From positions 1 to 64,000 of the forward strand of contig QCIP01000003.1 of assembly GCA_003216615.1 (NCBI GenBank): a stretch of 64,000 nt of DNA, written 5' to 3'. Every line of letters starts with the position of its first letter. The first letter of the stretch is position 1. This document shows positions 1 through 9,273 of this stretch, piece after piece. The stretch comes from Prochlorococcus sp. AG-402-M15. Its GTDB lineage: Bacteria; Cyanobacteriota; Cyanobacteriia; PCC-6307; Cyanobiaceae. Below the pieces are notes generated by a model. The model did no database searches. It had not been told where the DNA came from and saw only the letters and a list, made by a program, of their open reading frames with translations. Position numbers and translations under genes: made by a program.

Positions 1-261
1 TTACTAATTGTTGTTCTTCTGCGCGACCTTCAGTTAATAATAAAATTCTTTTATCTTGCAAGCGATACGTTGGAAACTGGGGAACAGCTACTTCATTTTA
101 TGTGGGATAATTTATCTGTTGGTGGAATCATTGCTATATGTGATTATGGCTCATATCCTAATTGCATTCCTTTAACGATGTACGTAGATAAGTTCTTAGA
201 AAATAAGGATGTATTTGTATTTCACCCAACTAATATTGGTATATTCATACAAAAAAAATAA
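1..261 (+). CDS. C-terminal part of a TylF-like O-methyltransferase (cut by window edge)
   Basis: The reading frame is open from the first base and ends at a stop at 259-261, so the gene starts outside the window; a start at TTG 70 would give only a 63-residue stub. The visible 86 residues fit the end of a macrocin/TylF-type SAM-dependent O-methyltransferase. A DTLET segment near residues 22-26 sits where the family has its acidic metal-site D-x-Y-x-x-T motif, and it is followed by GGIIAICDYG, which matches the family's GG-(hydrophobic)-DDYG strand. The second Asp of DDYG is a Cys-Asp pair here. It is followed after 11 bases by another methyltransferase on the same strand. Substrate unknown, probably a sugar hydroxyl. 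Confidence 0.5.
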   Translation, partial: LLIVVLLRDLQLIIKFFYLASDTLETGEQLLHFMWDNLSVGGIIAICDYGSYPNCIPLTMYVDKFLENKDVFVFHPTNIGIFIQKK

Positions 262-272
262 TATTTTTTTAT

Positions 273-1157
273 ATGGATATTTCTTCTAGCTTAAAAGAGG
301 AGGTTACTCCCTCATTAGCGTTGTCAAAATCTTGTGATCTTAGTAAACTAATTTTTGCAGATACTAAACCTCATTTTAAGAAGTCAAACCAAAGCCTTAT
401 AAGAGAATTTGATAATGACAAATGGGGTAAGATGCTTAAATTATTTAAAAACTGCTCCAATAGAAAATTAGAATACTTAGAGAAAATTGAAGATGGAGAA
501 GAGGATAAATTTGTTTTTTATAAGAATAAGTATTATAGAGTTGACCCCAGCTTCCTAAGAAAATATATTAAATCCTTATTAATTAAATCTGTTAAGAGAT
601 TAAGTAATATTGAGTCTATTGATCACATAGTTGAATTAGGAAGTGGCTACGGTTCAAAACTTCTTTCAATTGCACTAAGCTCAAGGAAATTATCAAAGAA
701 AAAATATATTGCTCTTGATATATCTAATTCGGCTCTTGAATTAATAAATTCTCTTTTTAATGAGAAAAATATAAATCTCCAAACTAAATTATTTAATTAT
801 AGAGATGAATTAATTACATCATTAAAGCTACCTAATCCTTCCTTATTGATTACTTCTTATGGGCTACATTATAAAAAAGAATTTACACTCTTAGATATTA
901 AAAATTTTATCTCTTCTGGTTTTGTAGCTGGAATTCATTTTGAACCATGTTCAGACTTAATAGAAAATTTAAATAATAAGCTCTACTCATCACTTTCAAT
1001 AAAATATATGATTTATAATGACTATACTTTAAATATTTCTAGTCCTTTTATTAAAGCTCACGAGGAGAGATTAATTAATTTAAAAATTAGTTCTCAGTGC
1101 TTAGGAGTAGGCTTATTACCAGGTAATTTAATAACCTGGAGTGTAAAAAAAAGATAG
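273..1157 (+). CDS. Class I SAM-dependent methyltransferase
   Basis: A 294-residue soluble protein. Motif I for SAM binding, VELGSGYG, lies at about residues 119-126, and the acidic end of strand 2 (ALDIS) follows about 30 residues later, as expected for a class I Rossmann methyltransferase. The first 110 residues are a charged, Lys-rich extension with no motif I recognise. It lies 11 bases after the partial methyltransferase and one base before the next gene, so the three are probably co-transcribed. By position it likely methylates a glycan or activated sugar; the acceptor cannot be read from the sequence. Confidence 0.75.
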   Translation: MDISSSLKEEVTPSLALSKSCDLSKLIFADTKPHFKKSNQSLIREFDNDKWGKMLKLFKNCSNRKLEYLEKIEDGEEDKFVFYKNKYYRVDPSFLRKYIKSLLIKSVKRLSNIESIDHIVELGSGYGSKLLSIALSSRKLSKKKYIALDISNSALELINSLFNEKNINLQTKLFNYRDELITSLKLPNPSLLITSYGLHYKKEFTLLDIKNFISSGFVAGIHFEPCSDLIENLNNKLYSSLSIKYMIYNDYTLNISSPFIKAHEERLINLKISSQCLGVGLLPGNLITWSVKKR

Positions 1158-1158
1158 T

Positions 1159-2280
1159 ATGATTTGGGATCAAATATACATAGGTACAGGACCTATTATG
1201 TTACTAGATGCTTCAAATGAAACCCTTAAAAAAAAGAAAATTCTAGTTCTTGAAAAATCTAAAGATATTGGAGGGGCTTGGAAATCAATAAATATAAATG
1301 GTATAAATAACTTGGAAAATGCAGTGCATTATTTATTACCAAATAAAGATGGATATAATTTTCTAGAAAAATATTTAAAAATTCCAATAAAAGAAACTCC
1401 AAATAAATATTATGCCCGTAGTATTTATGGACTCCATTTACTTATTAAAAGCAATTCATGGTTAGGAAATTTATTAAACAAAATAGAAAGATTTGATTGT
1501 TTATCTATAAAAAATATATTTTACTTATTTCAATCCTTATTTGATTTAAGTACAAAAGCTAAGAGTAAATATCCCTGTCAAGGTTCAAGAAAAATACTAG
1601 AACGTTTAAGAACAATAATAGAGAATATTAATCTTAATATAAAATATAATTTTGAAGCTTCAAAAATAGAAGTTCATAGTGAGTTTGTACGAGTTTCCTC
1701 ATCTAATCTGTCTTATGAATGTAAAAAACTTATTATCTCCCATGGATTTGTACCTCCTGATAAAATAAAATTTTTTGATAAACATATAAAAATCCCAAAG
1801 AAGAAATTTCCCAGACCTTCTTTGCATATAATTTATAAAATTAATGATAAATATAAATCATTTAAACCTAAGTTTTCACAAGTTTTGTTTTCTAAAAGTT
1901 CATGCATAAAATATACGCATGAATTAACACAATTTTTAAAATCATCTGAATATACTCATGAAACAGGGGTTGTGGTAAGTGCGCTCAAACACCATCTCGA
2001 GGATAATATAAATACCAGACTTAGAGTTATTGAGGAATTGGAAAAATATAATTTAATCCCGCCTACTAAGTATCGTAAAGAAACAAGTTTTTTTTGGCAA
2101 GATATACTTTTACCTCTTTTAGAAAATGAAGATCTTCAGAATATAGAAAATTCAAGTAAAGGATCAATTAAACCTTTGTATACCGAGGAGCTTTGTTCTG
2201 GAATAGGAAACTATCAAGTAAATTGGAAAGACCTTAAATTTTTTCTCAAGCATGCAAAGCAAAATGATCTTTTCAATTGA
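1159..2280 (+). CDS. FAD/NAD(P)-binding oxidoreductase-like protein
   Basis: 373 residues. The N-terminus has a dinucleotide-binding strand and loop (YIGTGPI, residues about 7-13), an acidic end of strand 2 (VLEKS), and a GG doublet (KDIGGAW, about residues 37-43) typical of the amine oxidase, protoporphyrinogen oxidase and UDP-galactopyranose mutase superfamily. The glycine loop is imperfect: the third glycine of GxGxxG is replaced. The rest diverges too far for me to assign a substrate. The ATG follows the upstream stop after one base, so translation is probably coupled. A second FAD-fold protein of this broad type lies at 57658-58977. A sugar-modifying redox role is inference from context. 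Confidence 0.55.
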   Translation: MIWDQIYIGTGPIMLLDASNETLKKKKILVLEKSKDIGGAWKSININGINNLENAVHYLLPNKDGYNFLEKYLKIPIKETPNKYYARSIYGLHLLIKSNSWLGNLLNKIERFDCLSIKNIFYLFQSLFDLSTKAKSKYPCQGSRKILERLRTIIENINLNIKYNFEASKIEVHSEFVRVSSSNLSYECKKLIISHGFVPPDKIKFFDKHIKIPKKKFPRPSLHIIYKINDKYKSFKPKFSQVLFSKSSCIKYTHELTQFLKSSEYTHETGVVVSALKHHLEDNINTRLRVIEELEKYNLIPPTKYRKETSFFWQDILLPLLENEDLQNIENSSKGSIKPLYTEELCSGIGNYQVNWKDLKFFLKHAKQNDLFN

Positions 2281-2366
2281 TATCTAAATTTTAAAATGAC
2301 TTATCAGAATTCTTATGTGAAGTATGATTAATTTATTATCTTCCGATATTAGTAATTAAATAAAGA

Positions 2367-4040
2367 ATGGTAAGCCTTTTTAAAAAAGAATTCTTAAATA
2401 AATTTATTAATTTTCTAAAAAGTAATTTATTAATAAAAAAATTAGCTAAATATTTGTACGCAAAATTTATTATTAGACCAAGATTAGTTAAGCAATTATA
2501 TTTCGAGAATATAGTTAGTAAAAAAGTACCTTATAAAGGTAAGAAAATACTTGTACCACTTATCGAAACGACTCACCCATCTACTAACCATATACTGATA
2601 ATTGCAAAAGCTCTTCAAATAAGGGGGGCTTTAGTTAAAGTTTTAGTCTGCGATGAATTTCTAGCTGGCTGTGAAATTAAATCTTTTAAAAATAAAACAG
2701 AAAAAGATAATTGTTGGGAATGCAGATTAAATAGAAATTTAATTCTCCCATTATATGGTTTAGATATTATTAAATTATCAGATTTTGTAAGTGATAAAGA
2801 GTTTTTAAATTTTCAGAGAAAATCTTTTGAATATTTAAAAGATAATTCAGAAATTAACATAAATGGAATTAATCTATCATCATCAGTGGATGATTCAATA
2901 ATGAGGTATTATTTTGGGAAAATTCCCAAAGAAAAAAATCAGATTCAGAAAATAAAGAAAAATCATATATTGACTGCTTTAATGACTACATCAATTGCTA
3001 AAAAAATTGATCAAGAATGGAGTCCAGATATGGTCATCAATAATATGTCAGCATATTCAGCTTGGGAAGGATTTTCAAAGTATTTCATACTAAATGGGAA
3101 TAGATTTCATGCAATAAATATGACCCCTTATGATTTTTATAAAATTAGTTTAGATTGGTATGATCTTTTTATATCAAATCGAAGATTTAAAAAATACTTT
3201 AAATATAGAGATTATTTAAAATTATCAAATAATGAAAATAAATTATTAGATTCCTTTCTTGAGGGGCGATTTAAAGGTAAGTCTATGATTTTTAAAACAT
3301 ATGGTTACTTTGAGGATCGTCCTTTGGATAATATTATCAAGCAATTAAATTTTAAAAAAAATAAAAAAAATGTTTTTTTATTTTCAAATTTATATTATGA
3401 TGTGGGTTGTGCAATGTATGGCAGGCTTTACGATAATGTTATTGATTGGGTAATAAATACAGTAGACATTTTAAAAGAATCAAGAGATATAAATTTATAT
3501 ATAAAACCGCATCCAGCCGAAATTTATGATTCGCAATCAGCTCTAAAGGGAATTAAAGATGTTGTGCAGGAAAAATTTCCTCAACTTTTTAGCAACATCT
3601 TATTTATAGATCCTGAATTAAAAATTAAATCATATGACTTATTCCCATTAATTGATCTAGGAGTTATATATTCAGGAACACTTGGTCTTGAAATGCTTCT
3701 TGAAGGTGTACCAGTGGTTTGTACTGGTAAAGTGCCTTATTCTGATTTTGATTTTCTGGCCGAACCAAATACAGAATCAGATTATGCCGATTATTTAAAC
3801 TTTAAAAAATGCCCGCCAATCCCTAAATATGAACTACTAAGAACTTATGCATATTTTTACTTTATAAGAACTCGAATTCCTTGGAACTTAACTTCTAGAG
3901 TTTTTGGTGAGAGATTCCGTGGATTTACTTTTAAGAATTTAGATGAAATGAAAGTGGGTGCAAATGTTCAACTTGATCATCTCTGCAAATGTATTATGGA
4001 ATTTGATGAAACAGTTCCCGAGGCTTGGCCTGAAATTTAA
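2367..4040 (+). CDS. Capsule/surface-carbohydrate GT-B type glycosyltransferase
   Basis: 557 residues. Two segments near the C-terminal half are characteristic of the capsule-synthesis (KpsS/KpsC-like) and CDP-glycerol-transferase-like GT-B proteins: IKPHPAE at about residues 378-384, and a YSGTLGLEMLLEGVPVV stretch at about 433-449, the donor-binding S/T-x-x-x-E loop. The first 40 residues are basic and amphipathic (many Lys, KF/LF pairs), suggesting peripheral membrane contact. An internal Cys-rich patch (residues about 90-118) is unusual. The gene ends 2 bases before the end of the convergent gene at 4043. Transfer of a glycosyl or polyol-phosphate unit to a surface glycan is the likely role; the sugar is unknown. 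Confidence 0.6.
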   Translation: MVSLFKKEFLNKFINFLKSNLLIKKLAKYLYAKFIIRPRLVKQLYFENIVSKKVPYKGKKILVPLIETTHPSTNHILIIAKALQIRGALVKVLVCDEFLAGCEIKSFKNKTEKDNCWECRLNRNLILPLYGLDIIKLSDFVSDKEFLNFQRKSFEYLKDNSEININGINLSSSVDDSIMRYYFGKIPKEKNQIQKIKKNHILTALMTTSIAKKIDQEWSPDMVINNMSAYSAWEGFSKYFILNGNRFHAINMTPYDFYKISLDWYDLFISNRRFKKYFKYRDYLKLSNNENKLLDSFLEGRFKGKSMIFKTYGYFEDRPLDNIIKQLNFKKNKKNVFLFSNLYYDVGCAMYGRLYDNVIDWVINTVDILKESRDINLYIKPHPAEIYDSQSALKGIKDVVQEKFPQLFSNILFIDPELKIKSYDLFPLIDLGVIYSGTLGLEMLLEGVPVVCTGKVPYSDFDFLAEPNTESDYADYLNFKKCPPIPKYELLRTYAYFYFIRTRIPWNLTSRVFGERFRGFTFKNLDEMKVGANVQLDHLCKCIMEFDETVPEAWPEI

Positions 4041-4042
4041 AA

Positions 4043-5002
4043 TTAACTTAAGTTTTTACTTAGCTCATTAACACTATATACATTATTAAATTTAAACTTG
4101 AGATGTTTTAAAGGATCTAACTCTAAATTCTTTAGTAATGTAAGTAACCTTATAGTCTTCACCCCTAATAATGAAGACTCAATCATACTATTTGAGAAAA
4201 AACCAATATTTGCTTTGGAGTAGTAAATCAAATGATTCATATCAAAATCTTTTAAAAAAAGTAATTTGGGATTTTCTAAACTTTCAATAAATTTTTTTAG
4301 TTTTAAGGTGTCGTCATTAGGGTGTGATTTGATGATAAGAATTTTGTTACTTTTAAGATTGGATAAAGATTTAATTATCATTTTTAAACCATCTATTTCA
4401 TCAAAACCATATTTCTTATTCAATTCAAATTTTATAAAAGGTTCAGGAGAATAAAGCAGGTAATTATTGTTGTAATTTATATTTAATTTTTCAAAGAACT
4501 CTTTCCTATCTATTTTTGGCTTCCAATTTGCTAAGAAATGATAATATGGGTTCTCTAATATATGAATTATATTTTCAGGAATACCATCTATTAAAGCTGC
4601 CTTTTCTGCTTCTTTGTCTATAACAGTTATTATGTCAGGGAAAAAAACTTTATCTCTTTCTGAAAATCTTTTTTTTAGGTTTGTCCAATGATCTACAATT
4701 GATAGACTGAAAATATTTTTTGACTTTGCTAGTTTAATAAATTTTAATTCTATATTTAATGGATATGAAGTTCCCGTGATTAAGATATCTGCTTCATCAA
4801 GAAGATTACCAGAAAAATTTTCAGTAATATAATTTATTTTTAGATCGAATTGATCATAATTGCGATTAATTTTATTGGTAAAAGTTGTTATTTTTTTTGC
4901 GCTATTTTTAAAGATGCTTAAGTAAGCTAATACCGATTTAGCTCCAGCAGGATCCGAAAAAACACCAATAACATTTTTATTTTCTATGAAATTTTTTATC
5001 AT
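4043..5002 (-). CDS. GT-B-fold-like protein of the nonulosonic acid block, function unknown
   Basis: 319 residues, last gene of a four-gene minus-strand run headed by the cytidylyltransferase at 7305. Its architecture resembles GT-B enzymes: an N-terminal Rossmann-like start (GVFSDPAGAKSVLAYL), a SHPND turn at residues 226-230, and a Ser-rich donor-binding-like loop (SNSMIESSLLG) at 270-280, comparable in position to those of CDP-glycerol transferases, NeuC and PseG. It does not show the usual PseG start or a recognisable NeuC signature. Its stop-to-start contact with the DegT gene implies translational coupling. It could be a glycosyltransferase, or a replacement for the missing UDP-sugar hydrolase step; I cannot choose between them. 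Confidence 0.45.
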   Translation of the reverse strand: MIKNFIENKNVIGVFSDPAGAKSVLAYLSIFKNSAKKITTFTNKINRNYDQFDLKINYITENFSGNLLDEADILITGTSYPLNIELKFIKLAKSKNIFSLSIVDHWTNLKKRFSERDKVFFPDIITVIDKEAEKAALIDGIPENIIHILENPYYHFLANWKPKIDRKEFFEKLNINYNNNYLLYSPEPFIKFELNKKYGFDEIDGLKMIIKSLSNLKSNKILIIKSHPNDDTLKLKKFIESLENPKLLFLKDFDMNHLIYYSKANIGFFSNSMIESSLLGVKTIRLLTLLKNLELDPLKHLKFKFNNVYSVNELSKNLS

Positions 5003-6363
5003 TAGACATTTTTTTCAATTGCTTTTATAGGGTCAAAAATATCTTGATCCGATATTTTATAGGCATTATTTTTTAGCTCATTGATATTTGTAAGTACTTT
5101 TTCAATTGCATCAGCAAAGTCTGAAATATCTTTACTAGATATCCCTTCTCTAACTAAAGGAGATACAATTAATTCCTCTTCATAAAGCTTTTCAGTTATT
5201 GGACAAAGCCCCTTTTTGTATATATAGTTTACTTCTTTATTTTGATTCCAAGGGAAACCTGAATTCCCAAGGGCTGTTTTTGTCTGATAAATTTTGTTTA
5301 GATATAATGGCTTTATATAACCTTCTGCCATAGGAGTTGTGTCCCAGAATTTTGGTATTGGTAATTCTGCACTAACAGCTTTTACAAAAGTATTTCTATT
5401 AATTCCCAGAACTTTAGAATCAAATTTTATTGGATACATATAATAAGCATGAGTACAATCCTTTTCAATTTGAGGAATTTTTATACCTTCAATATTTTTT
5501 AATTTATTACTTAATAATGACCCTATATTTTGTCTATGTTCTAATATATTTTTTAATTTTTTAAATTGCTCTATCCCAATCGCTGCTTGAAGTTCTGTAT
5601 AACGATAATTACTACCTATTAAATTTGAAATATCTTGGACATCGTAATGATCTAAGGCATTTTCACCGTGATTTCTAATTAATCTCGCTCTCAAAGCAAG
5701 TTCATCATTATTAGTTACTATTAATCCACCTTCTCCAGTATGTATATGTTTGTGAAAATTCAAACTGAATCCACCAATGTCACCAATAGCTCCAACTGGT
5801 CGATTTTTATAAATAACTCCTGGAGCTTGAGCTGCATCTTCAATAATTTTGAGATTATTATTTTTTGCAATTTCTAATATTTTGTCCATTTCAGCAGAAT
5901 ATCCAAATAAATGGACTACAACTATAGCTTTAGTTCTTTTAGTTATTTTTTCCTCTATTGATTTTGGGTCGATAGTGTACCTTAGTGGATCTATATCTGC
6001 AAATATTGGAATTCCTCCATAAAATAAACAAGCCGTAGCACTTGCTGACATAGTATAGGGAGGGCAAATAATTTCATCTCCTGGTTCTATTCCAATAGCA
6101 CCTACACATGCTTGTAAACCAGTAGTCCAAGAATTAATAGAAATAGCGTGCTTAAAATTATATTCATTAGCCCAAATTTTTTCAAAGTTTTTAACTTCAA
6201 TACCGCCATTAAAAAATTTACCTCCTGCAGCAATAAAACCAGACAGAATATCGCTATCTAAAACCCTCAGGGCAGCGTCTTTTTCATTTCTACCCATAGA
6301 TTTTCTATTGGGGAAATCATGTTTCCTAACTGGTTCACCCCCCAAAATTGCGAGTTTACTCAT
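5002..6363 (-). CDS. DegT/DnrJ/EryC1/StrS-family sugar aminotransferase
   Basis: 453 residues, a PLP-dependent sugar aminotransferase by its motifs. These are an AILGGEPVR start typical of the StrS/AHBA-synthase branch, PGDEIICPPYTMSASA, the EDAAQAPG segment (175-182) that contacts PLP, and the Schiff-base lysine at residue 205 in NFHKHIHTGEGG. The protein is longer than the usual 370-400 residues, with extra sequence in the C-terminal domain. It overlaps the upstream oxidoreductase by 8 bases and touches the downstream gene. An adjacent Gfo/Idh/MocA oxidoreductase and DegT aminotransferase commonly install an amino group by oxidation then transamination, so the two probably act in sequence on one sugar. 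Substrate unknown. Confidence 0.88.
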   Translation of the reverse strand: MSKLAILGGEPVRKHDFPNRKSMGRNEKDAALRVLDSDILSGFIAAGGKFFNGGIEVKNFEKIWANEYNFKHAISINSWTTGLQACVGAIGIEPGDEIICPPYTMSASATACLFYGGIPIFADIDPLRYTIDPKSIEEKITKRTKAIVVVHLFGYSAEMDKILEIAKNNNLKIIEDAAQAPGVIYKNRPVGAIGDIGGFSLNFHKHIHTGEGGLIVTNNDELALRARLIRNHGENALDHYDVQDISNLIGSNYRYTELQAAIGIEQFKKLKNILEHRQNIGSLLSNKLKNIEGIKIPQIEKDCTHAYYMYPIKFDSKVLGINRNTFVKAVSAELPIPKFWDTTPMAEGYIKPLYLNKIYQTKTALGNSGFPWNQNKEVNYIYKKGLCPITEKLYEEELIVSPLVREGISSKDISDFADAIEKVLTNINELKNNAYKISDQDIFDPIKAIEKNV

Positions 6364-7291
6364 TTTTTATAAAAAATTTTGCAATATATCTAGATAATTC
6401 AATACTATCTATAAAATTATCATTTAAATTTTTATTGTAAAACATTTTTTGTAAATGTTTTGAGATTTCAAGCATTGAATTATTCATGCAATCTTGAATT
6501 ATAAAAGAGTTTATTTTACTTAAAAATTTATCTGCCCCTTTTTCAAAAAATTCAATTTTATTGCATCCGTTTTGTAGTGAAATCATTTCATCTTCAAAAT
6601 AAATATCGATATTAAAGTGAAAAAACTTTATAAATGATAAACCAATTAAGTTTAAATTTATGTCATTCCAAAAGAAATTTGCACTTGTAGTAGGGTCATT
6701 ACCTTTGTAATCATAAACGTTATTAAATTTAATGTTACTTATTTTTTTAATGGGGTAATTCAGTAAGAAAGATAAAAAGTCAAGAGCATGAGAGGCATTA
6801 TTTTGAATACCATTTTGATAAGTAATCACAATATTCTTTATTGGTTTATTTTTTGTTTTTTCATTTAATTTATTTTTAAAATCTATTAACTTTGGTTGAA
6901 ATCGCCTTTGATAATTTACAAATATTCTGGATTCAAATTCGTAATATAAACTTTCTAATTCATCCAATTCATTTATATCTAAAGATACAGGTTTCTCACA
7001 TACTATTAATTTGGGTGTTAGTGGTATAAATTTTTTTAAGTAATAAAAATGCGTATTTGTTGGACTTGCAATTACAAATGAATCATATCGTTCTAGGGTG
7101 CTTGAATTCAGTTCATCTATACAGTTAACTTTATATTTTTCACAAACAAATTTAGCTTTAATGTTATAGGGGTCATAAATATCGAAACTTATGCCAATTT
7201 TCGAAAAAGACTTTGCATAAGTTTTATATCCGGAAGTTTTAATATCATACATACTTGCTATATTTCCACACCCAATTATTAAAGCTTTCAT
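6356..7291 (-). CDS. Gfo/Idh/MocA-family NAD(P)-dependent oxidoreductase
   Basis: 311 residues. The N-terminal Rossmann domain has the GCGNIA dinucleotide loop (residues 8-13), and the family's CEKP motif ends at residues 99-101, with its lysine expected in catalysis. The C-terminal half should form the dimerising sheet and contains an N-A-S-H-A segment where the family often has its catalytic histidine. It lies 14 bases after the cytidylyltransferase gene and overlaps the DegT aminotransferase gene by 8 bases. A keto-sugar made here is the likely substrate of that aminotransferase. The pairing with a CMP-sugar cytidylyltransferase suggests a modified nonulosonic acid, but this is inferred from context only. 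Confidence 0.82.
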   Translation of the reverse strand: MKALIIGCGNIASMYDIKTSGYKTYAKSFSKIGISFDIYDPYNIKAKFVCEKYKVNCIDELNSSTLERYDSFVIASPTNTHFYYLKKFIPLTPKLIVCEKPVSLDINELDELESLYYEFESRIFVNYQRRFQPKLIDFKNKLNEKTKNKPIKNIVITYQNGIQNNASHALDFLSFLLNYPIKKISNIKFNNVYDYKGNDPTTSANFFWNDINLNLIGLSFIKFFHFNIDIYFEDEMISLQNGCNKIEFFEKGADKFLSKINSFIIQDCMNNSMLEISKHLQKMFYNKNLNDNFIDSIELSRYIAKFFIKNE

Positions 7292-7304
7292 ATTTTTTTG
7301 ATTT

Positions 7305-8003
7305 TTATTTATCTTTTAATTTAAAACATAATTCAGCCATCTTAAAATCACTATACTCATCAATATCAACTGCTGAAATCCAATTTAATGGTTCATATCT
7401 AGTCTTAGGCATGTAAAAGCTTTTGCTTTTAATTAGGTTTTCTCTTCTCGCAATCCAAATAGCACCAGTAGGACAATATAAATCAGGTAAGTCTTGAGAA
7501 CGTTTTTTAAGTGCATCTGGGAAAAGTCTCTCAGCAGTTCCATCTTCGTTAATTTTTAAAGCCCACCATGGCATCATCCACCCGAATTTGAAACAACTTA
7601 TCTGGGAAGGTGCATTTTTGTCTCTAAATGAATTATGTGATCTAATAATATCTTCTTTGTCTCTAAGGGGACAATTTGCCATTAATTGAGTGACAATAGA
7701 AAATTTTTTATTCCAATATTTTTCAGCTTGATTTAAAGCATAAATGGTTGCTTCTGATGATGGAGTTATATCATCTGCTTTAGAATCTCTTAAGAAAGGA
7801 ACTTCTGCTCCATAATCTTTGGATATTTGAGATATTTCCTTATCATCTGTTGAAACTAAAACTCTTTCAAACTGATTTGATTCTAATGCAGCTTTAATTG
7901 TCCATGCTATAAGTGGCCTTGAGTTTAATTCTAGAATGTTTTTTCTTGGTATTCTCTTGGAACCCCCTCTTGCTAAAATTATTGCGATGGAATCTTTAGT
8001 CAT
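7305..8003 (-). CDS. pseF: CMP-nonulosonic acid cytidylyltransferase (PseF/NeuA family)
   Basis: 232 residues. The nucleotide-binding motif ARGGSKRIPRKN at residues 11-22 is the signature of acylneuraminate cytidylyltransferases, and the K-R-I-P variant is the one typical of PseF and its relatives. STDD at about 52-55 and EVPFLR at about 67-72 are also conserved. The enzyme should activate a nine-carbon sugar with CTP to the CMP-sugar used by a glycosyltransferase. It heads a minus-strand run and is divergent from pseB across a 124-base spacer. PseI at 20088 supplies the acid. Whether the product is CMP-Pse or a related acid is not decided by the sequence; PtmB/LegF-like activity is the alternative. 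Confidence 0.8.
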   Translation of the reverse strand: MTKDSIAIILARGGSKRIPRKNILELNSRPLIAWTIKAALESNQFERVLVSTDDKEISQISKDYGAEVPFLRDSKADDITPSSEATIYALNQAEKYWNKKFSIVTQLMANCPLRDKEDIIRSHNSFRDKNAPSQISCFKFGWMMPWWALKINEDGTAERLFPDALKKRSQDLPDLYCPTGAIWIARRENLIKSKSFYMPKTRYEPLNWISAVDIDEYSDFKMAELCFKLKDK

Positions 8004-8091
8004 TTATCTATATAAACTATTTGAGATAAAGTCTGAATAAAATTTACTGTTAAAAAAAACTCCTCTTTTTTATAATAGTTACATTAAACCT

Positions 8092-8097
8092 TATAAT
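8092..8097 (+). promoter_or_regulatory. Candidate -10 box upstream of pseB
   Basis: A perfect TATAAT lies 30 bases before the pseB ATG in the divergent spacer between the cytidylyltransferase and pseB genes; another TATAAT lies at 8071-8076. No convincing TTGACA -35 box is present at either. In so AT-rich a sequence chance matches are common, so the assignment rests on the position in a divergent spacer. Confidence 0.4.
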
Positions 8098-8127
8098 AAT
8101 GAAATTGTGTGATTCTTAAATAAAACT

Positions 8128-9144
8128 ATGAGTTCTTTTAGGAACAAGAGGATACTTATAACAGGTGGTACTGGAAGTTTTGGTAAAGCGTTCTTTTCGA
8201 AAATGCTTAAAATTGAGCCAAATATTGAAAGAATCGTAATTTTTAGTAGAGATGAATTAAAACAATGGGAAATGAATAATAATTTCCCGATATCAAAATA
8301 TCCAGGAGTTCGTTTTTTCTTGGGAGATGTTAGAGATCAGTCAAGACTAACAAGAGCACTTGAGGATATAGATATAGTTATTCATGCAGCAGCTTTAAAG
8401 CAGGTTCCAACAGCTGAATATAATCCAATTGAATTTATTAATACAAATATAATGGGAGCCAATAATTTAATTCAAGCTTGTTTAGATACAAATGTTAGTA
8501 CTTTAATTGCATTAAGTACAGATAAGGCAGCAGCTCCTGTAAACTTGTATGGCGCAACGAAATTATGTTCAGATAAATTGTTTATCGCTGCAAATAATAT
8601 TATTGGCAAAAGGAATTTAAAATTTTCAGTTGTCAGGTATGGAAATGTTCTGGGGTCTAGGGGTTCAGTTATACCACATTTTTTAAAACAATCAAAATTA
8701 GGTAAGTTAAGTGTTACCCATGAAAAAATGACAAGGTTTAATATACTACTTTCTGAAGGAGTAGATCTTGTGCTTTGGGCGATAGATAATGCTCTTGGAG
8801 GAGAGGTAATTGTTCCAAAAATCCCTAGTTATAGAATTACTGATGTTGTAAAAGCTATCTCCTCGGATCCTGAGTATACAGTTATTGGAAAAAGACCAGG
8901 TGAAAAAATTCACGAAGAGATGATAACTACTTCTGATAGTAGTCTTACAGCAGATATAGGCGAATATTATTTAATTCTTAATAAGCTTTCAGATTTTGAT
9001 AAATTAGATCAAAGAAATATATCATATAAAAGAGTTGAGGAAGGATTTAGTTATTCATCCGGAACAAATAAAGATTTTTTATCTGTGGAACAAATAAGAA
9101 ATTTAATAATTAAAAATGTAGATAAAGAATTTTCATTCAAATAA
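8128..9144 (+). CDS. pseB: UDP-GlcNAc 4,6-dehydratase (5-inverting), PseB
   Basis: 338 residues. This short-chain dehydrogenase/reductase converts UDP-GlcNAc to the UDP-4-keto-6-deoxy-L-altrosamine-type intermediate that begins pseudaminic acid synthesis. The NADP loop GGTGSFG is at 13-19. The STDKAA motif gives Asp132 and Lys133, and LYGATK gives Tyr141 and Lys145. Asp132, Lys133 and Tyr141 fall at the same numbers as the catalytic residues of the well-studied FlaA1 dehydratase. AALKQVP near 88-94 is also diagnostic. It opens a plus-strand run continued by pseC after a 129-base gap. Length is normal for PseB. Confidence 0.93.
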   Translation: MSSFRNKRILITGGTGSFGKAFFSKMLKIEPNIERIVIFSRDELKQWEMNNNFPISKYPGVRFFLGDVRDQSRLTRALEDIDIVIHAAALKQVPTAEYNPIEFINTNIMGANNLIQACLDTNVSTLIALSTDKAAAPVNLYGATKLCSDKLFIAANNIIGKRNLKFSVVRYGNVLGSRGSVIPHFLKQSKLGKLSVTHEKMTRFNILLSEGVDLVLWAIDNALGGEVIVPKIPSYRITDVVKAISSDPEYTVIGKRPGEKIHEEMITTSDSSLTADIGEYYLILNKLSDFDKLDQRNISYKRVEEGFSYSSGTNKDFLSVEQIRNLIIKNVDKEFSFK

Positions 9145-9273
9145 TTTAGTAATTTAAAATTAAAAGTAAAAATAAGTTTTTTAAAACTTAGAGAAATTAA
9201 TTTACCAAATTTCATTTCATTTAATTTAAAACTGAAAATAATTTGTCAATATATAAATATATGATTTCTTATT

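Noticed and set aside
4037-4060. AACTTAAGTT palindrome between convergent genes as a terminator
   Set aside because: It is a loopless 10-base palindrome and cannot form a normal hairpin.
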